Notes: generated from the letters alone by a model not told the origin. Counted from the first letter of the stretch, positions 1 to 8,252 are shown. The stretch is DNA of 64,000 nucleotides from Bailinhaonella thermotolerans (GCF_003594875.1 NZ_QZEY01000001.1:372001-436000), one strand, 5' to 3'. Translations and numbers: made by a program.

Positions 1-245
1 TGCAGCCCGACCGTCGAGCCGCCCGCGGCGACCGGGTCCTGGAAGGGGGCGTCCGCGTCCCCGACCATGACGACCGAGCCCTTGACGCTGATCTCGGCGT
101 GCAGGACGCGGCCCGCCGGGTCGGCGACGCGGAACAGTTCCTCGCCGTCGAACGCCTCGGCGTAGAACCGGAGCGCCTCGGCGGCGCCGTCCACCATGAG
201 GTGCGGGATCGCGGCGTATCGGTAACGCTCGGGAGCGGTTTCCAT
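1..245 (-). CDS. VOC (glyoxalase/PhnB-like) family protein, 3' end outside window
   Basis: The reverse strand reads METAPERYRYAAIPHLMVDG and continues as a one-sheet vicinal-oxygen-chelate module (RFYAEAF, then a strand ending in VVMVGDADAP) until the window edge, so only about 81 residues are visible. The family covers glyoxalase-like metalloenzymes and antibiotic-binding proteins; the exact substrate cannot be told. The ATG at 245 is preceded by GAAAGG. It is transcribed away from the LLM oxidoreductase gene, each from its own SoxR/MerR-shaped promoter, so the two are probably co-induced. The metal ligands of the second half are not visible. Confidence 0.8.
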   Translation of the reverse strand, partial: METAPERYRYAAIPHLMVDGAAEALRFYAEAFDGEELFRVADPAGRVLHAEISVKGSVVMVGDADAPFQDPVAAGGSTVGL

Positions 246-278
246 GGCACATGTCCTTTCGGGAGGCTCGTGCCGCTC

Positions 279-309
279 ACCCTAGAACCTCGACCAAACC
301 TGAGGTCAA
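279..309 (-). promoter_or_regulatory. SoxR/MerR-type promoter for the VOC gene
   Basis: On the minus strand TTGACC (304-309) and TAGGGT (279-284) are separated by 19 bp, the overlong spacer typical of MerR-family promoters. The spacer holds the imperfect dyad CCTCAGG-TTTG-GTCGAGG (288-305), close to the classical SoxR box with arms CCTCAAG and CTTGAGG. Confidence 0.65.
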
Positions 310-379
310 CGCCGTTGTCACCGCTGTTCCCGCCTCGCCGTTCTCCTGAACGCCCAGGTGAACCGCGGCATCGGGGCGC

Positions 380-410
380 TTGACCTCAAGATCGCTTGAG
401 GTTCTAGCGT
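380..410 (+). promoter_or_regulatory. SoxR/MerR-type promoter for the LLM oxidoreductase gene
   Basis: TTGACC (380-385) and TAGCGT (405-410) are 19 bp apart. The spacer carries the perfect dyad CCTCAAG-ATCG-CTTGAGG (384-401), whose arms equal those of the E. coli soxS SoxR box. Predicted transcription starts near 417, leaving a short leader with an AGGAGG before the ATG at 445. No soxR gene lies in the window, so the regulator would act from elsewhere. Confidence 0.75.
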
Positions 411-444
411 GGCTCTCATTCCTTTGCCGCCCGTCAGGAGGACC

Positions 445-1335
445 ATGATGCGGATCAGCACGACCTTGCCGTCGACCCGGACGGGCGTGCCCGACGTCGC
501 GATGGCCCGTCATCTTGAGGATCTCGGCTACGACGCGGTCGGCATGGCCGATTTCATCGTCGGGGACGGCACCCCCGCTTTCGACGCCACGCTCGTCCTG
601 GCGGCGACGGCGACGGCGACCGAGCGGATCGGGCTCGAGTTCGGCGTGCTCAGCCTTCCGCTGCGCCCCACGGCGTGGGTGGCCGCGCAGATGCAGACGC
701 TTCAGCACCTGTCCGGCGGCCGCGTCATCCTCGGCGTGGGGATCGGGGGTTTCCCCGGCTCGCCGTTCTGGCGCGCGGCCGGGGCGCCGCTCAAAGACCG
801 GGGCCGCTGGACCGACCTGGCGCTGCGGGCGTTGCCGGGCCTCATCCGCGGCGAGCCGACCTCGCTGGGCGACCAGGAGCTCACCCTCGGCCCCGCCGCC
901 CCCGTCCCGCCCATCCTCGTCGGCGGCAACTCCGAGGCGGCGATGCGCCGCGCCGTCCTGCACGGCGACGGCTGGGTCCCCTCCCTGATCAGCCCCGAGG
1001 CCCTGGCCAAGAAGGCCGTACGGCTGCGCGAGATCGCCGGCGAGCTGGGCCGGCCGGTCCCGTCGATCTCCGTGGGAGGCCACGCGGTCCTCTCCGACGA
1101 CCCGGCCGCCGTCGAGGCCTTCACCAGGGTCCTGGTGGAGATCCACCGCATGCCGCCGGAGGAGGCGGCGGCCGTCCCGGTCACCGGCGGCCCGGCGCAG
1201 GTGGCCGAACGCCTCCACGCCTACGCCGAGGCCGGAGCCGGCATGGCCGGGCTCAGCCTCGACGGCGGCGACTGGATGCGGCAGACCGAGATCCTCGCCG
1301 AGGCCAGAGCCATGCTGCCCCCGACCGGCGAGTGA
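445..1335 (+). CDS. LLM-class flavin-dependent oxidoreductase
   Basis: A 296-residue TIM-barrel oxidoreductase of the luciferase-like monooxygenase class. Visible family signatures are the ATERIGLEFGV strand, the LSGGRVILGVGIGG motif that lines the flavin phosphate site, and PPILVGGNSEAAMRRAVLHG near the middle. The ATG at 445 was chosen because AGGAGG lies at 437-442; an upstream in-frame start at 409 would lie inside the promoter. It probably uses F420 or FMN; the substrate is unknown. Sharing a SoxR-like control region with a VOC protein suggests a response to redox-cycling compounds. Confidence 0.85.
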   Translation: MMRISTTLPSTRTGVPDVAMARHLEDLGYDAVGMADFIVGDGTPAFDATLVLAATATATERIGLEFGVLSLPLRPTAWVAAQMQTLQHLSGGRVILGVGIGGFPGSPFWRAAGAPLKDRGRWTDLALRALPGLIRGEPTSLGDQELTLGPAAPVPPILVGGNSEAAMRRAVLHGDGWVPSLISPEALAKKAVRLREIAGELGRPVPSISVGGHAVLSDDPAAVEAFTRVLVEIHRMPPEEAAAVPVTGGPAQVAERLHAYAEAGAGMAGLSLDGGDWMRQTEILAEARAMLPPTGE

Positions 1336-1380
1336 CGGCCTTCCGCCCGGGCGGCGCTCCCACCCGCCGCCGCCCGGACC

Positions 1381-1839
1381 TCAGGCCAGGGCGGCGATCT
1401 CGATGCGGGTCCGGTCGGCGGGGTCGGCCAGGCAGGGCAGCGTGACGCTCCCCCGCTTCAGGCGCTCCCCCATGTCCGAGGTGAGCCGGGCGGTGCGCTC
1501 GATCTCGTACGGCGCGCCGCCCTTGGGCGTCACGCGGAGCCGGAGCAGCCAGATGTAGCGCTTGTTGAACTTGTTGGACGTCTGCTCGGCCCCCAGGACC
1601 GCCGCGTCGCACGGCACGGCCGCCGCGCGCTCCTCCGGCGTGAAGGCGCGCAGCCCGGCGGACTCCATGCTGGCGAACGTGATGGCGCCCATGGCGAGCA
1701 TCCCCGAGGCCAGGAGGACGAACATCGCGCTGACGTACGCCCCCACCCGGGTGCGCGGCTTCCGTCTCAGCACGAGGAACAGCACCACGGCCACCACCAC
1801 CCCGATGGCGGCGGCGGTCCCGAAGACGATCGACGGCAT
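1381..1839 (-). CDS. hypothetical membrane protein with two N-terminal helices
   Basis: 152 residues. Residues about 5-25 and 35-57 are hydrophobic membrane segments separated by a basic loop (RRKPRTR), followed by a roughly 90-residue soluble tail with a beta-rich look (YIWLLRLRVTPKG, YEIERTARLTSDM). Two cysteines sit in the tail. I recognise no named family. It is convergent with the LLM gene and transcribed away from the GNAT gene; no operon partner is evident. Confidence 0.65.
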   Translation of the reverse strand: MPSIVFGTAAAIGVVVAVVLFLVLRRKPRTRVGAYVSAMFVLLASGMLAMGAITFASMESAGLRAFTPEERAAAVPCDAAVLGAEQTSNKFNKRYIWLLRLRVTPKGGAPYEIERTARLTSDMGERLKRGSVTLPCLADPADRTRIEIAALA

Positions 1840-2098
1840 TGTCCTCCCTCACGATGACCGGCGGGCGGCCGCCCCCGCGGGCCCCGGCACCGGTAGTCGA
1901 CCAGGCGCCGCTTGCACGGCGGCTGCAGCCCGCTTGATCATGGCACTCGCCAACCGATCATTGTTCGGTTTCGTGTTAGCGTGCTGGGCGGTCCCGCGAG
2001 GAGCCCCCTCCGGGCCGGCAGGTGACCCGGCTCGCGGCCGGGACCTTCCAGGCGGAGGCGCCCGCGTCCGCCGACCACCCTCCAGGAGGCCCACCACG

Positions 2099-2758
2099 AT
2101 GACGCCAGGTTCCCAGCCCGCGCCGCTGATCGTCCGCGCGGCCCGCGCCGACGACCCCGGGGAGATCGACCGGCTCTACGAGATCTGCCTGCGCACCGCC
2201 GCCCACGGCGGGGACGCGAGCGGGATGCTGACCGAACACCGGCTGCTCGGCGACATCTTCGTGGGCCCCTACCTGGCCCACTCCCCCGACCTCGCCTGGG
2301 TCGTCGCCCCCGACGAGGCCCTGGGCGTACCGTCGCGGCCCGTCGGCTACTTCCTCGCCGTCGCCGACACCGCCTCCTTCGAGGACGAGCTGGAACGCCG
2401 CTGGTGGCCCCGCGTGCGCGCGCGGGAACCGCGCAAGCCCGCCGAGCCGGGCAGCCCCGACGCGCTGCTGCGCTCCTACCTCGCCGACCCGCCCCGCACC
2501 CCGGCGGAGATCGCGGCCCGTTACCCGGCCCACATCCACGTGGACCTCCTGCCCGAGGCCCAGGGCGGCGGGCACGGACGGCGCCTGTGGACCACCGCCA
2601 TCGACGCCCTGCGCGAGCGCGGCGTGCCCGGCGTCCACCTCGGCGTCGCCGCCGCCAACACCAAGGCGCAGGGCTTCTACCGCCACCTGGGCCTCCACCT
2701 CATCACCGAGACCCCCACCACCAAGTACTTCGGCATGCCCCTGCCCCCGCCCACCTGA
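2099..2758 (+). CDS. GNAT-family N-acetyltransferase
   Basis: 219 residues. The N-terminal IVRAARADDPGEIDRLYEIC is a typical GNAT strand 1/helix 1, and the acetyl-CoA site is recognisable late in the protein (HVDLLPEAQGGGHGRRLW, then GVHLGVAAANTKAQGFYRHLG). The long insertion between them, including a DALLRSYLADPP segment, resembles the acetyltransferase domain fused to O-GlcNAcase-like enzymes. The ATG at 2099 has CCAGGAGG a few bases upstream; the open frame extending far upstream lacks GNAT homology. Acceptor unknown. Confidence 0.85.
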   Translation: MTPGSQPAPLIVRAARADDPGEIDRLYEICLRTAAHGGDASGMLTEHRLLGDIFVGPYLAHSPDLAWVVAPDEALGVPSRPVGYFLAVADTASFEDELERRWWPRVRAREPRKPAEPGSPDALLRSYLADPPRTPAEIAARYPAHIHVDLLPEAQGGGHGRRLWTTAIDALRERGVPGVHLGVAAANTKAQGFYRHLGLHLITETPTTKYFGMPLPPPT

Positions 2759-2792
2759 CGATCGACCCCGGCGAACCCTTGGAGGCTCGGGA

Positions 2793-3296
2793 TCAGACGT
2801 AGGGGGATGTTTCGAGGTCGGTGTAGGCGGCCCAGCCGCGCGCGTGGGTCAGGACGGAGAGGGGGAGGGTCGTGCCGAAGCAGACGGACCACGAGTGCGG
2901 GGCGACGCCGGAGACCGGGCAGACCCAGTAGCCCTCTCGGTACTCGCCATAGGTGAACAGCTCCGACCCCGCGGCCGTGTCGTATCGGGTGGACCGGTTG
3001 TTGCGCACGATCACGGCTCCCTGCACGGCGCCGCCATGCTGCGCCCTGACCGCGCAGACCTGGGCGACGACGTCGACGGCGATCGCCTTGCTGGCGGCGC
3101 ATCCCCACGTGCTGGTGCTGGAGGTGATCGGGTTGACGTTGCCGTAGGCCCGCCAGGCACCGTCCGCGGCGGCGGATGCGCCCGGCCGGGAGGCGGACGC
3201 GGTGTCGCTCCGCGCCGGCGCGGCCATCCCGGCCAGCGCCACCGCGCCGAGGAACACGAGCAGAGCGGTCTTCGCGGTCGGCTTCCGCATCATCAT
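2793..3296 (-). CDS. secreted hypothetical protein
   Basis: About 167 residues beginning MMMRKPTAKTALLVFLGAVA, a clear Sec signal peptide ending near APARSDT. The mature part has four cysteines (WGCAASKA, AQVCAVRAQ, YWVCPVSG, WSVCFGT), consistent with two disulfides outside the cell. Of three consecutive ATGs the first (3296) is best placed relative to CAGGAG. No named domain recognised. It converges on the GNAT gene with only 34 bp between the stops. Confidence 0.7.
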   Translation of the reverse strand: MMMRKPTAKTALLVFLGAVALAGMAAPARSDTASASRPGASAAADGAWRAYGNVNPITSSTSTWGCAASKAIAVDVVAQVCAVRAQHGGAVQGAVIVRNNRSTRYDTAAGSELFTYGEYREGYWVCPVSGVAPHSWSVCFGTTLPLSVLTHARGWAAYTDLETSPYV

Positions 3297-3562
3297 GGCG
3301 CAACTCCTGATCGTCGTCGGCGTTCCCGATACGAGCATGCGGGCCGCCGCCGCGGCACGTCTTGTCCGTGCGTGCACGAATGTTCGGTCAGCGTGCACGG
3401 TCCGCCCTGCCCCGGCCCTCCTGAGCGGGGAAGGTCACGGGCCCGCCGCCCGGTCGCCATGCCATCTGTCGACGTGCGGAAACGGGGGCGGGCCGCCGTT
3501 GCAGGACCCCGCCGGCGGGAGGCGGCCGGGGCCGTGGCGCGCGGGCTGACGGCCCGCGCGCG

Positions 3563-4774
3563 TCAGGCCCGTCCCGGTTCGGGGGATCCCCGCAGGGGGA
3601 GGGTGGCGGAGACCTCGAAGCCGGTGGCGGAGGTCCGGGTGGTCAGGGTGCCGCCGATCAGCTCCGCGCGTTCGCGCATCCCGGTCAGGCCGTGCCCGCG
3701 CCCGTCCCCGTGCCCGTCTCCGGCGGTGCCCCGGCCGTCGTCCCGCACGCTGATCTCGACGCTCTCGGGCCGGTAGGTCACGTGCACGTCGACGCGGGTC
3801 GCGCCGGCGGCGTGCCGTACGGCGTTGGTGAGCGCCTCCTGCGCGATGCGGTACGCCGTGACGCCGACGACGGTCGGCACCGGGGCCGGCTCGCCGTGGA
3901 CGTGGACGGCGGCCGGCAGGCCGCCCGCGGTGGTCGCGGCGGCCAGGCGGCCGAGGTGCTCCAGGCCGCCGGTCGGGGCGCGCGGGGTCTCCTCGGCGGG
4001 CCGCCTGAGCAGGGCGAGGGTGGAGCGCAGCTCGCCGGTGGCCTGGCCGCCCGCCGTACGGATGACCTCCAGCGCGGCCCGCGCGGCGGCGACGTCGTGG
4101 TCGTCGAGGGCCTCGCGGGCCACGTCGGCCTGCAGGGTGATGATGGTCGTGGTGTGGGCGAGCACGTCGTGCAGGTCGCGGGCGAGGCCGAGGCGCTCCT
4201 CCTCGATGCGGCGGGCGGCCTCCCGGCGGCTCGCCTCCAGCAGGTCCCGCTCGCGCTCGCGCTGCTGCTCGTTTCGGATGCGGCGGCTGCGGACGCCGTC
4301 GCCGAGCGCGACGGCCCCCGCCATGATCGCCACCGACCACGGCAGCTCGTACCCGAGCAGGTAGGCGAGCTGCTCCCCCTCACGGAGCCGGAAGAAGCTG
4401 GAGGCGACCAGCAGGAAGGCGGCGACGGCGGTGGCGAGCACGGGCCTGCCGTGCTCGGCCGCGGAGTACAGCGCCGCCGCGACCGGTACGGCCAGCCCGA
4501 TCGGCGGGTAGTCGGCGATGTAGTAGCCGCACAGGCCGACGGTCGTGGCGACCAGCGCCAGCACGGGATGCTGCCGCCGTACGAGCATGAGCAGGCCGAG
4601 GCCCGCCGCGAACAGGTACGCCCCGAGGTCGGGACCGCGCTCGCCGCCCACGTCCGCGGTGATCGCGACCGCGACGACCAGGGACACGACGGCCCCCAGG
4701 CAGGCATCGAGCACCAGCAGTCGTCGCCCCACGCCCAGCACCCTAGCCGAGCCGGCAGGCACCCCTCTCCCCAC
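3563..4774 (-). CDS. orphan two-component sensor histidine kinase (HisKA_3/DesK-NarX type)
   Basis: 403 residues from a GTG start. Four to five hydrophobic segments fill residues 20-155, followed by a coiled-coil linker (NEQQRERERDLLEASRREAARR), the dimerisation/phosphoacceptor box LARDLHDVLAH (His about 202) and an HATPase_c domain (ITLQ.., AYRIAQEALTNAVRHA, VRDDGRG, GHGLTGMRERAELIGG). These kinases normally pair with a NarL/LuxR response regulator in the next gene; none is adjacent here. The glycine/histidine-rich GDGHGDGRGHG stretch sits in the ATP lid. Confidence 0.9.
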   Translation of the reverse strand: MGRGVPAGSARVLGVGRRLLVLDACLGAVVSLVVAVAITADVGGERGPDLGAYLFAAGLGLLMLVRRQHPVLALVATTVGLCGYYIADYPPIGLAVPVAAALYSAAEHGRPVLATAVAAFLLVASSFFRLREGEQLAYLLGYELPWSVAIMAGAVALGDGVRSRRIRNEQQRERERDLLEASRREAARRIEEERLGLARDLHDVLAHTTTIITLQADVAREALDDHDVAAARAALEVIRTAGGQATGELRSTLALLRRPAEETPRAPTGGLEHLGRLAAATTAGGLPAAVHVHGEPAPVPTVVGVTAYRIAQEALTNAVRHAAGATRVDVHVTYRPESVEISVRDDGRGTAGDGHGDGRGHGLTGMRERAELIGGTLTTRTSATGFEVSATLPLRGSPEPGRA

Positions 4775-4832
4775 CTCGGCCGCCGTCAGCCGTCGCCACC
4801 ACGGGGAAGGCCGTCGCCACCGCGGGAGGCCG

Positions 4833-5669
4833 TCAGGGCGCGCGGCCGGGGGTGGGGTGGTCTCGCTGGGCGGCCATGTGGGCGGCGATCTCTTCGATGG
4901 ACTTATCGAAAAAGGAGGAGATGGGCCAGGCGCCGTCGGGGCGGACCCCCCAGTCCCGGGCCACGCGGTTGAGGATGACCATGACGTGGAGGGAGTCCAG
5001 GCCCTGGTCGACGAGACGGCTCTTCACGTCGATCCGGCTTTCGTCCGTTTCGAGGTGCTCGCTGATCTCCTTTCTCAGCCGGCGCACCTCCTCCTCCGCG
5101 GCGGGGGCCTGCGGAGGGTTCAGCGGCATCCGTTCGGGCTCGGCCTCGTCCAGCGCACCGCGCGCGAACGCGGCGAAGCGGTCCAGCAGGTCACGGACGA
5201 GGTGCTCCTGCCGGGCGCACAGGGCGAGGTATTCGGTGGCGTCGCGACCGGCTCGCAGGTCCGCCAGCGTCTGCCGCAGGAGGGCGCGGAAGAGGGTGAT
5301 GCTCTCCTCCGCGCGGAGGGTGGGTTCCAGGATGCCTGTCGGCCCCTCGACGAAGACCGTCGCGCTCGCGCGCTTGACGGCGCTGACGAAGGGCTCGGTG
5401 TTCGTGATCTTCTCGTCGATCCCGGCGAGGTCGGGGTCGCGGGTCTTGAAGAGCCGCCACACGGAGGTCAGCTCGTCCCGCGCCTGGACTCCCGCGTCGA
5501 GGAAGGCGCTGTAGGCGTCGCGTCGGGTCTGGCGGCGCCACTGGTCTCGCTGACCGGCGCTCTGCATCGTGATCTGGCGGCGGGCCGCCCGGCCCGCGAT
5601 CGCGGCGGCGCCCGCCGCGCCCAAAGCACCGACGGCGGCCGCGATGACGGCCACCCACGCGGGGTCCAT
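4833..5669 (-). CDS. membrane-anchored protein with C-terminal acyl/peptidyl-carrier-like domain
   Basis: 278 residues in two parts. Residues 1-27 form one membrane helix, followed by a basic, helical cytoplasmic region (RRQTRRDAYSAFLDAGVQAR) seen in a common but uncharacterised actinobacterial family. Residues about 193-268 look like a carrier protein: a first helix VRRLRKEISEHL, then RLVDQGLDSLHVMVILNRVA with Ser226 in the GLDSL phosphopantetheine motif, then the short ISSFFDKSIEEIAAHMA ending typical of PCP/ACP domains. If the serine is pantetheinylated, this would be a carrier tethered to the inner membrane face. No synthetase, ketosynthase or transferase gene is adjacent. The carrier call is by motif and helix pattern. 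Confidence 0.7.
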   Translation of the reverse strand: MDPAWVAVIAAAVGALGAAGAAAIAGRAARRQITMQSAGQRDQWRRQTRRDAYSAFLDAGVQARDELTSVWRLFKTRDPDLAGIDEKITNTEPFVSAVKRASATVFVEGPTGILEPTLRAEESITLFRALLRQTLADLRAGRDATEYLALCARQEHLVRDLLDRFAAFARGALDEAEPERMPLNPPQAPAAEEEVRRLRKEISEHLETDESRIDVKSRLVDQGLDSLHVMVILNRVARDWGVRPDGAWPISSFFDKSIEEIAAHMAAQRDHPTPGRAP

Positions 5670-5896
5670 GAGGACAGTGTGCCGGATCCGCCTGTTTCGC
5701 GGAGGCCGGATCCGGAGCGCCGCCGGATCACCTGACCATCCGCCCCCTCATCCGCCGGGGCGGGGACCGGGCGGACCGGAATGGGCCTGTGGGAGGAGTG
5801 GGTGTCGTCATGGGACGTACTCGCCGCGGGCGGCGTACCGCCGATGTCGACTCCGGCTGTCCACCCCGCCCGGACGACGGGGCGGGCGCGGCCGCC

Positions 5897-5902
5897 TAGC
5901 GT
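5897..5902 (+). promoter_or_regulatory. -10 element of a leaderless promoter
   Basis: TAGCGT ends 8 nt before the GTG at 5911, so the transcript should start at or next to the start codon, and no Shine-Dalgarno sequence is present. It would drive the three overlapping genes up to the multicopper oxidase. Confidence 0.45.
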
Positions 5903-5910
5903 CGTGGACC

Positions 5911-6126
5911 GTGAGAACACTCGGCGTGGCCGTACTCGGCCTGTTCCTCGGCCTGATCGCCGGCGCCCTGCTGACCTCGGCCATCGCCCGGCCGCTGGTC
6001 GGCGGCGGCGGCGGTGAGATCTCCACCGGCGTGGGGGTCCTGCTCGGCATGCTGATGCCCGTCCTCGGCATCTCCGGCGCGGTCATCGGCGTGATCATCG
6101 AGCGCAGGTCGCGGGGCGGGTCGTGA
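5911..6126 (+). CDS. small two-helix membrane protein, first gene of the multicopper oxidase operon
   Basis: 71 residues with two hydrophobic segments (LGVAVLGLFLGLIAGALLTS and GVGVLLGMLMPVLGISGAVIG) joined by a glycine-rich loop, ending in a basic tail. The GTG was chosen because it lies just downstream of TAGCGT and the frame is hydrophobic from there. It overlaps the next gene by 4 bp (GTGA), so the two are translationally coupled. No named family; it may assist the membrane partner or the oxidase. Confidence 0.6.
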   Translation: MRTLGVAVLGLFLGLIAGALLTSAIARPLVGGGGGEISTGVGVLLGMLMPVLGISGAVIGVIIERRSRGGS

Positions 6127-6563
6127 GCGGCGCGCCGGCCGTGGACGGGGCGCCGGCGACGGCCGTGCCCGGCTGGGCGGTGTGGTCGCTGCGCGGGCTC
6201 GTGCTGGCCGTCACCCTGCTCGTCCTGGCGCAGCCGGTGCTGGCCGGGCTGTTCGTCACCGGCGACGTCGGCATGCTGGGCCTGCACGGCGCCATCGCGT
6301 CGTTCCTCGCCGCGCTGGTCTTCTTCCAGGTCGTCGCCGCGATCCTGGTGTGGCGGCCGGGGCGGGGCCCGGCGTGGCCCATCGGGGCGAGCGTGGCGGG
6401 TTTCGTGCTGGTGGAGGCGCAGTCCGCGGCCGGTTACGCGCGGGCCGTCGCGCTGCACATCCCCCTGGGCGTGCTGCTGTTCGGGCTGTCGGTGGCCCTG
6501 CTCATCGCGGTCTGGTCGCCAGGGGTACGGCGGCGCCGCCCGCGGCGAGGAGCGGAGCGATGA
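6123..6563 (+). CDS. four-helix membrane protein (cytochrome b561/DUF6220-like outline)
   Basis: 146 residues with four membrane segments at about 20-45, 52-77, 85-105 and 112-132. Histidines fall in or next to helices 2 (LGLHGAIAS) and 4 (VALHIPLGV), a layout compatible with bis-His haem ligation as in small b-type cytochromes; this is inference. It overlaps its neighbours at both ends by 4 bp (GTGA and ATGA). An electron-transfer role linked to the copper oxidase downstream is plausible but unproven. Confidence 0.6.
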   Translation: MSGAPAVDGAPATAVPGWAVWSLRGLVLAVTLLVLAQPVLAGLFVTGDVGMLGLHGAIASFLAALVFFQVVAAILVWRPGRGPAWPIGASVAGFVLVEAQSAAGYARAVALHIPLGVLLFGLSVALLIAVWSPGVRRRRPRRGAER

Positions 6564-8173
6564 CCGGCCGGCGCGGGCTGCCGGAGGGCGGCCTGTCCCG
6601 GCGGGGTCTCCTCGGCGCGCTCGCCGGCGTCACGCTGGCGGGCGGCTGCCGGCTCGCGGGCGCCGAGCGGGCCGGCGCGCCGCTGGCCAGCCGCCTCCCG
6701 CTCCCCCGGCCGTTCGCCGTGCCGCTGCCGGTCCCGCCGGTCGCGCGTCCCGGCGCGGACGGGACGTCGTACGAGCTCGTCCAGCGCCCGGCGCGGGTGG
6801 AGATCATCCCGGGCACGCGGACGGAGGTGTGGGGGTACGACGGGGTTTTCCCGGGGCCGACGTTCGACGTGCGCGCCGGGCGGCCGATCCGGGTGCGCGT
6901 GGTCAACCGCCTGCCGGTGCCCACGTCCACCCACCTGCACGGGGGCGTGACGCCCCCGGATTCGGACGGCTACCCCACCCACCTGGTCGTGCCGTCCGGG
7001 CTGGCCGGCCGGTTCCGGCCGGGCCACGGCGGGCAGGGCGCGCACGGCGGGCAGGCCGGGCAGGGCGGGCACGGGGCGCGCCGGCCGGAGGCGTGGCGGC
7101 CGGCGCGGGAGACCTTCGTCCACGAGTACCCGCTCGGCCAGGCGGCGGCCACGCTCTGGTACCACGACCACCGCATGGACTTCACCGGGCCGCAGGTCTA
7201 CCGGGGCCTGGCCGGCATGTTCCTCATCCGCGACGAGGCCGAGGACGCGCTGCCCCTGCCCCGCGGCGACCGGGAGATCCCGCTGCTGATCTGCGACCGG
7301 GCCTTCGAGGAGGACGGCGCGCTGCGCTACCCGTCCGTCGATCCGGCGCTGCTCGGCGAGCCGGGCGTGACGGGCGCCCACCACCAGGGCGTCGAGGGCG
7401 ACGTGATGCTGGTCAACGGGGCGCCGTGGCCCGTGGCGGAGGTCGCCGCCGTGCGGTACCGGCTGCGCTTCCTCAACGCCTGCAACGCCCGCCGCCTGGA
7501 CCTGCGGCTCGACCCGCCTCCGCCGTCCGGGGCCGCGTTCACCCAGATCGGCGGCGACATCGGCCTGCTGTCGCGGCCGCGGCCGCTCGACGGGCTGGTG
7601 CTGGCCGGCGCCGAGCGCGCCGACGTCGTCGTGGACTTCGGGGCCTACCCCGTGGGCACCCGCGTCGTGCTGCGCAACCGCCTCGGCGCCGGGCGGACGC
7701 GCGAGGTCATGCGCTTCGACGTCGTACGGCGGGCCGGAGACGACAGCGCCGTGCCCGCCCGGCTGGCCCGGGTGCGGACCCTGACCCCGCGCGATGCCGT
7801 ACGGCGGCGCCGCTTCGACTTCCGGCTCGGCGGGCCCGGGCCGCACGGCGCGCGGTGGACGGTCAACGGGCTGCCGTTCGACCCGGGCACGGCGCTGGCC
7901 GCGCCCGAGCTCGGCACGACGGAGCTGTGGACCCTGACCTCGGACTTCCATCACCCGGTGCACGTGCACCTCGGGCACTTCCAGGTGCTGAGCCGCAACG
8001 GCCGCCCGCCCCGGCCCTCGGACGCCGGGTGGAAGGACACCGTGGACGTCCGTCCGTACGAGGTGGTCCAGATCCTCGTCCATTTCGCCGGCTTCCGCGG
8101 CCGCTACGTCGTCCACTGCCACAACCTGGAGCACGAGGACATGGCCATGATGGCCAACATCGACGTCGTCTGA
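6560..8173 (+). CDS. Tat-exported multicopper oxidase (CotA/SufI-like)
   Basis: 537 residues. SRRGLLGALAGVTLAGGC combines a twin-arginine motif (Arg14-Arg15) with a lipobox Cys30, so it should be exported folded and lipid-anchored. The four copper motifs are complete: HLHGG (125-129), WYHDH (200-204), HPVHVHLGHF near 470, and HCHNLEHEDMAMM with Cys520, His525 and axial Met530 for the T1 site. Such enzymes oxidise phenols, bilirubin-like pigments or metal ions at the cost of O2. A Gly/His-rich insertion, residues about 151-173 (GHGGQGAHGGQAGQGGHGAR), lies between the first two copper motifs and could bind metal. It is the last gene of a three-gene overlapping operon. Confidence 0.92.
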   Translation: MTGRRGLPEGGLSRRGLLGALAGVTLAGGCRLAGAERAGAPLASRLPLPRPFAVPLPVPPVARPGADGTSYELVQRPARVEIIPGTRTEVWGYDGVFPGPTFDVRAGRPIRVRVVNRLPVPTSTHLHGGVTPPDSDGYPTHLVVPSGLAGRFRPGHGGQGAHGGQAGQGGHGARRPEAWRPARETFVHEYPLGQAAATLWYHDHRMDFTGPQVYRGLAGMFLIRDEAEDALPLPRGDREIPLLICDRAFEEDGALRYPSVDPALLGEPGVTGAHHQGVEGDVMLVNGAPWPVAEVAAVRYRLRFLNACNARRLDLRLDPPPPSGAAFTQIGGDIGLLSRPRPLDGLVLAGAERADVVVDFGAYPVGTRVVLRNRLGAGRTREVMRFDVVRRAGDDSAVPARLARVRTLTPRDAVRRRRFDFRLGGPGPHGARWTVNGLPFDPGTALAAPELGTTELWTLTSDFHHPVHVHLGHFQVLSRNGRPPRPSDAGWKDTVDVRPYEVVQILVHFAGFRGRYVVHCHNLEHEDMAMMANIDVV

Positions 8174-8219
8174 CGCCGGGGCCCTCCCCCGCGTCCCCTG
8201 GCGGCGCCGGGCGTCCCCG

Positions 8220-8252
8220 CCGTGACACCAGGGGCGGGCCCCGGTGTCACGG
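8220..8252. terminator. bidirectional hairpin terminator between convergent genes
   Basis: CCGTGACACC-A-GGGGC-GG-GCCCC-GGTGTCACGG gives 15 paired bases around a 2-nt loop. It lies between the oxidase stop and the tetR stop and overlaps the last codons of the regulator gene. Confidence 0.75.
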
